Shown: positions 60,758 through 64,000 of the stretch, in pieces
How the letters are laid out: each line of letters starts with the position of its first letter
Numbering within the stretch: the stretch's first letter is position 1
Assembly (NCBI RefSeq): GCF_900005765.1
Contig: NC_041689.1
Location: 1,364,001-1,428,000, forward strand
Reading direction: 5' to 3'
DNA: 64,000 nucleotides
DNA from: Plasmodium relictum
Taxonomy: Eukaryota > Apicomplexa > Aconoidasida > Haemosporida > Plasmodiidae
Position numbers and translations under genes: made by a program
Notes under the pieces: model-generated
Told to the model about the DNA's origin: nothing
Seen by the model: the letters and a program-made list of their open reading frames with translations, nothing else
Databases searched by the model: none

Positions 60758-61955
60758 TTAATGATTCACAGTTTGTTGTTTTGAATTTTCATTATTGTAA
60801 TATTCATTATCAATTTTTTCTATATTGTCTTCGTCTTCAGAATTTTCATTTTTTTTTTCAGATTCCTTTTTTATTTTTCTTTTTTTGGCATTTTCTCTGT
60901 ATCCCAAAAAAAAAAAAAAAAATAAAATAAATTATTAAATTGTAAACATATAGATACTTATGCATTTATATTGATATGAACAAAATATAATGGATACATT
61001 TTTATATAAAAAATAATCTATGAAATATTATTATTTTATTAAACTTTTATTTTTCTTACATTTCAATTTCTTTCCATCTTTTCATTAGTAAAAGATATTC
61101 ATATTCAAGTCGTTTTCTATAAAGAACAGCTAATTCTTTACTTTTTTCAAAACCATATATACTTACACGAAAATAACAGTCACATTTAACAAAAAAATTA
61201 TGTTGGTAGTTTCTTTTGCAAAATAAGACACGCCATGCCCCACTAGCATGCCATCTTACTCCTTTAACATTGCAGCAATATTTTTTCCAGTTAATGTTTT
61301 TTAAATTTTTTAAAACATCTTCTCTATTTGAATAAATAGTTCTTCTTATAAAGGAAGAAGATAATAAAGATAAAGGAAGAGTCGCGTTTTTTTCAACCTC
61401 CCTTTTATTATATTTGTAATTTAATAAATAATTTTCATATAACTCAACTTCTTTATCATTATCAATATTTATATTGTTTATATTTATTTTTTCGCTTAAT
61501 TTTTCTTTTTCTATATAATCCCTATATTTTTCTATATCAAATTTTTCTTGGTGTGGTTGTATTAATTTTAACATATATTCTAGAAAAAAAAAAAATACAT
61601 ATATATATGAATATACTTATAATTTTGTCCTTGATTTTAATTTATATATTAAAAAGAATATAATATTGTAATAAGTTCATAAAAATATAAAAGTTAAATT
61701 TTCACGTTAAAAAATTTGATAAACACATTTTAAAAATAAAATAATGTAAATATTACTTCTTTTTTGAACAACTCTTTTTACTCCGAAGTATTTCTTATCA
61801 TTAGAAAATATTAGGCTAGTTGATTTAGGTTGAATTTTACATGATAAAAAATTTGAGAAATATTTATTTAAATCTTTTTTAATATTACTACACATAATAT
61901 TTTTGTAAGAGTTTTTATTTAAGTATTTCTTATTTAGTAACAAGGAGGTAATCAT
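60758..61955 (-). CDS. ApiAP2-family DNA-binding protein
   Basis: Three exons on the minus strand: 61955-61757, 61579-61060 and 60896-60758, in frame, 285 residues. ApiAP2 proteins are the main sequence-specific transcription factors of apicomplexans. A single AP2 domain lies at about 172-236: VKGVRWHASGAWRVLFCK, HNFFVKCDCYFRVSIYGF, then a helix KSKELAVLYRKRLEYEYLLL. The N-terminal 60 residues are Lys/Asn/Ser-rich with few acids. The tail (exon 3) starts with a basic cluster NAKKRKIKKES, a likely nuclear signal, followed by an acidic stretch NENSEDEDNIE. From memory, an ApiAP2 gene occupies this position on P. falciparum chromosome 6. Its target motif and stage are not evident. The exon 3 join uses a GATACAG acceptor and is well supported by its phase. 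Confidence 0.92.
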
Positions 61956-62787
61956 TTTATAAAGATAAAAAATTAAAAAAAATAATTCATTAAAATGATA
62001 ACATCTTTATTCTCTTTTTGAATGAATCCTCCAAAAAAAAAAAAAATTTCTAAAAATATATTTACTTTTACATAATATATTTCATTTATTTTTATAATTT
62101 ACTTTTTTTTTTTTAAATTTATTATTCATATTTTCTTTTTATTAATTTTTTTTTTTTTTTTTTTGCAAAATAAATTAGAACAAGAAAAAAATAAATATAA
62201 TGCTGAAAAAAAAATGAATAAATATAAACTATGGTGAGAACATTCAAATAAAATTACATTAATTTTTATCATATTATATGCTTATTTAGCTATTTTATTT
62301 TATAAATGTTTTTGTTTGTGCAAAATTTATGAAGACATAAAACTTGTTAAGTAAAAGTTTTAATAATTTAAATTATTCCAATTATAGAAGAAAAACTAAT
62401 TTTTTAGTCTTTTAAGAAGTTGAAGGAAAAAACCATTGAAATATGTTTAATTTCTATTTTTTTTAAAAAGGGATTTTAAATTAAATGTTTCAATTTAATC
62501 ATAGATATATATATATTTTTTTATTATGAATAAAAACATATAACTATATTTATGAAATGTTTTTTTAATTATGATATTGAAACGAAGTCGCTTTTTTAGT
62601 ATGAACATATTTTTAAAGTATGATTCAAAAATATAATTGTTTACGTTTTTAAATATTTAAATATAAAAAAAAAAAGAAAAAAAAAAAAAGAGAATAAGAA
62701 AAAAAAAAAAAAAATTGGGGTAAATATAAAAAAATTTCTTTAGAATTTTGATAAAAGCAGAAAAAAAAAAAAAACCTCCCTAAAAAG
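61956..62787. other. Divergent intergenic region
   Basis: 832 bases between the AP2 gene (minus) and the small membrane protein gene (plus). Long T and A runs, no gene. Confidence 0.5.
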
Positions 62788-63039
62788 ATGGTAAGAAAGA
62801 ATGCATTTTATTTACCGGCATTATTTTTAGGTGGAGCATCTTTGAGTCACTACTTTGCATCAAAAGAGCTGGATGAAATAGAAAAGGAAGCTAAAAAGAC
62901 AATTTGGGGATTTTCAACTGGTTTAGTAATTGGCCTTGTAGTAGGTATTTGTATTGGGACTAACTATTATTATATATTTAATAAAATATTTTCAATTTTT
63001 GATTATTTTATAAGAGATTCCGAAGAAAAAAGTGATTAA
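62788..63039 (+). CDS. Small two-helix membrane protein
   Basis: 83 residues, single exon. A moderately hydrophobic N-terminal segment (FYLPALFLGGASLSHYFAS, about 7-25) is followed by a charged linker (ELDEIEKEAKK). A strong transmembrane helix with glycine-zipper spacing comes next (WGFSTGLVIGLVVGICIG, about 40-57), then an aromatic and acidic tail. Glycine zippers favour tight helix packing, as in small organelle membrane proteins such as Mic10 or Romo1, but there is no specific match and I do not assign a family. Codon content and G/C are clearly above the flanks, which supports a real gene. Confidence 0.8.
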   Translation: MVRKNAFYLPALFLGGASLSHYFASKELDEIEKEAKKTIWGFSTGLVIGLVVGICIGTNYYYIFNKIFSIFDYFIRDSEEKSD

Positions 63040-64000
63040 CAAGTAGTTGTATATTTTAAAAAATAAAATTCATATATATATTAATTCCCGTAATCAGAAT
63101 AAAGATAAGTTAAAAAACCAAAATATTACACATAAAGTTATGCAAGTATGGCTCTAAATAAAAAAATAAAATTAATTTTGCAGAATATATCCGTTATAAA
63201 ATATTTTAATTTACATAGAAAAATAAAAATAAAATAAACACAAATATGTATATTTATATATGCATATATATTTTTAAAACATCGCAACATAAAGTTGATA
63301 TAAATGTAAATTTTTTTTTTATTTTAATTTTTCATATTAGATATCTTTTTAATAGAATTAAAATATTTTGAAAAAAATATACATATATATATAAAAAAAT
63401 TATTAATATTTTAATTAATAATTAATCTCCATAAGTTTTTTTACTTTATGATTTAAAAATAGGTTATGTAATTTCGTTTGTCTATGAATTTTTTAACATG
63501 CTTCTTATTAAATCATAGAGTTACAATAAAATAATATTAAAAAAAAACTTAATTTTTATTTGTTTTTTGAAATACAATTATTCTAAAAAATTGTGCAATA
63601 TTATATAAGAAAAGAAAGGAATAAAATATTTTATGGCTATAATTTTTTTATAAGAGATATAACAAATATATAATTTGCAAAAAAAAAAAAAAAAATATAC
63701 AAGTTATAAATTTATAAAGTATAATTTATCCTTTTATGCTTATTTATTTTAATACAAAAATATATAATGTATGGAAAAATAAGTTTCTAGTTACCCCTAA
63801 ATGGATAAAAATACTAAAAATTTAGGAAGAGGAAAAAAAAAATATATATATATATATATAATATAAATGTTTTTTTGATATATATTTTGGATTTTTAATT
63901 TATTCATAATATACTTCATATATCCAATTAAATGTGAAAAAATATTTGGTATTGAATAATTCAATGTTTTTTTTTTGAAATGCATTTAAAAAAAATAAGA
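63040..64000. other. Terminal intergenic stretch
   Basis: About 960 bases to the window end, AT-rich, with a (TA)n run near 63841-63861. No supported gene; a 62-codon minus-strand frame at 63797-63985 runs across the repeat and is not credible. Confidence 0.45.

Noticed and set aside
62791-62830. Possible intron right after the ATG (ATG|GTAAGA ... TTTTAG) in the 83-residue gene, as in RPL39
   Set aside because: Removing these 40 bases breaks the frame and leads at once to a stop; the unspliced frame is coherent.
63797-63985. 62-codon minus-strand frame at the window end
   Set aside because: Runs through a (TA)n repeat; not protein-like.
1-64000. tRNA, rRNA and CRISPR-like arrays
   Set aside because: No segment with the needed balanced composition and cloverleaf or rRNA signatures was seen, and no spaced direct repeats of CRISPR type; the genome is eukaryotic.

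Overview
This window looks like a chromosome segment of a malaria parasite (Plasmodium). The evidence is extreme A+T content, long homopolymer runs, short AT-rich introns with GTAA/TTTTTAG borders, Asn- and Lys-rich proteins, and lineage-specific genes: the 6-cysteine pair P12p/P12, a BTP1-like basal complex protein, and an ApiAP2 protein. From memory, the gene order matches a block of P. falciparum chromosome 6 running from NOG1 to an ApiAP2 gene. The exact species cannot be fixed by eye; a bird-infecting or other AT-rich Plasmodium is possible.

Left arm (1-27500). The 5' part of NOG1 lies on the minus strand, divergent from a plus-strand run of P12p, P12, CTU1 and a small Med22-like gene. 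Two minus-strand genes follow: a degenerate peptidyl-tRNA hydrolase-like protein and a TMEM234-like membrane protein. Next on the plus strand come a large multi-exon LRR/coiled-coil protein, eIF3L and a tiny three-exon membrane protein. The last is convergent with a three-exon LSM12 gene. A 4.7 kb gene-free stretch precedes a giant Asn-rich protein.

Middle (27500-55466). The Asn-rich gene has five exons and a non-repetitive C-terminus. It is followed by RPL39, BTP1 and an EF-hand-like protein, all on the plus strand. About 11.9 kb without convincing genes follows. Its centre (about 47950-50450) is almost pure A/T with short tandem repeats and is the probable centromere. Its flanks have a different texture and may hold decayed sequence.

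Right arm (55467-64000). A BAF60/SMARCD-like SWIB protein (chromatin remodelling) is convergent with a minus-strand membrane protein whose first exon is only ATG. Then come a minus-strand ApiAP2 gene and a plus-strand 83-residue membrane protein.

The genes are mostly unrelated housekeeping functions: ribosome assembly (NOG1, RPL39), translation (eIF3L), tRNA thiolation (CTU1) and transcription (SWIB, AP2). Invasive-stage genes (P12p/P12, BTP1) are interspersed. Exon borders were worked out by hand from reading frame and splice-site sequence and have not been checked against transcripts.
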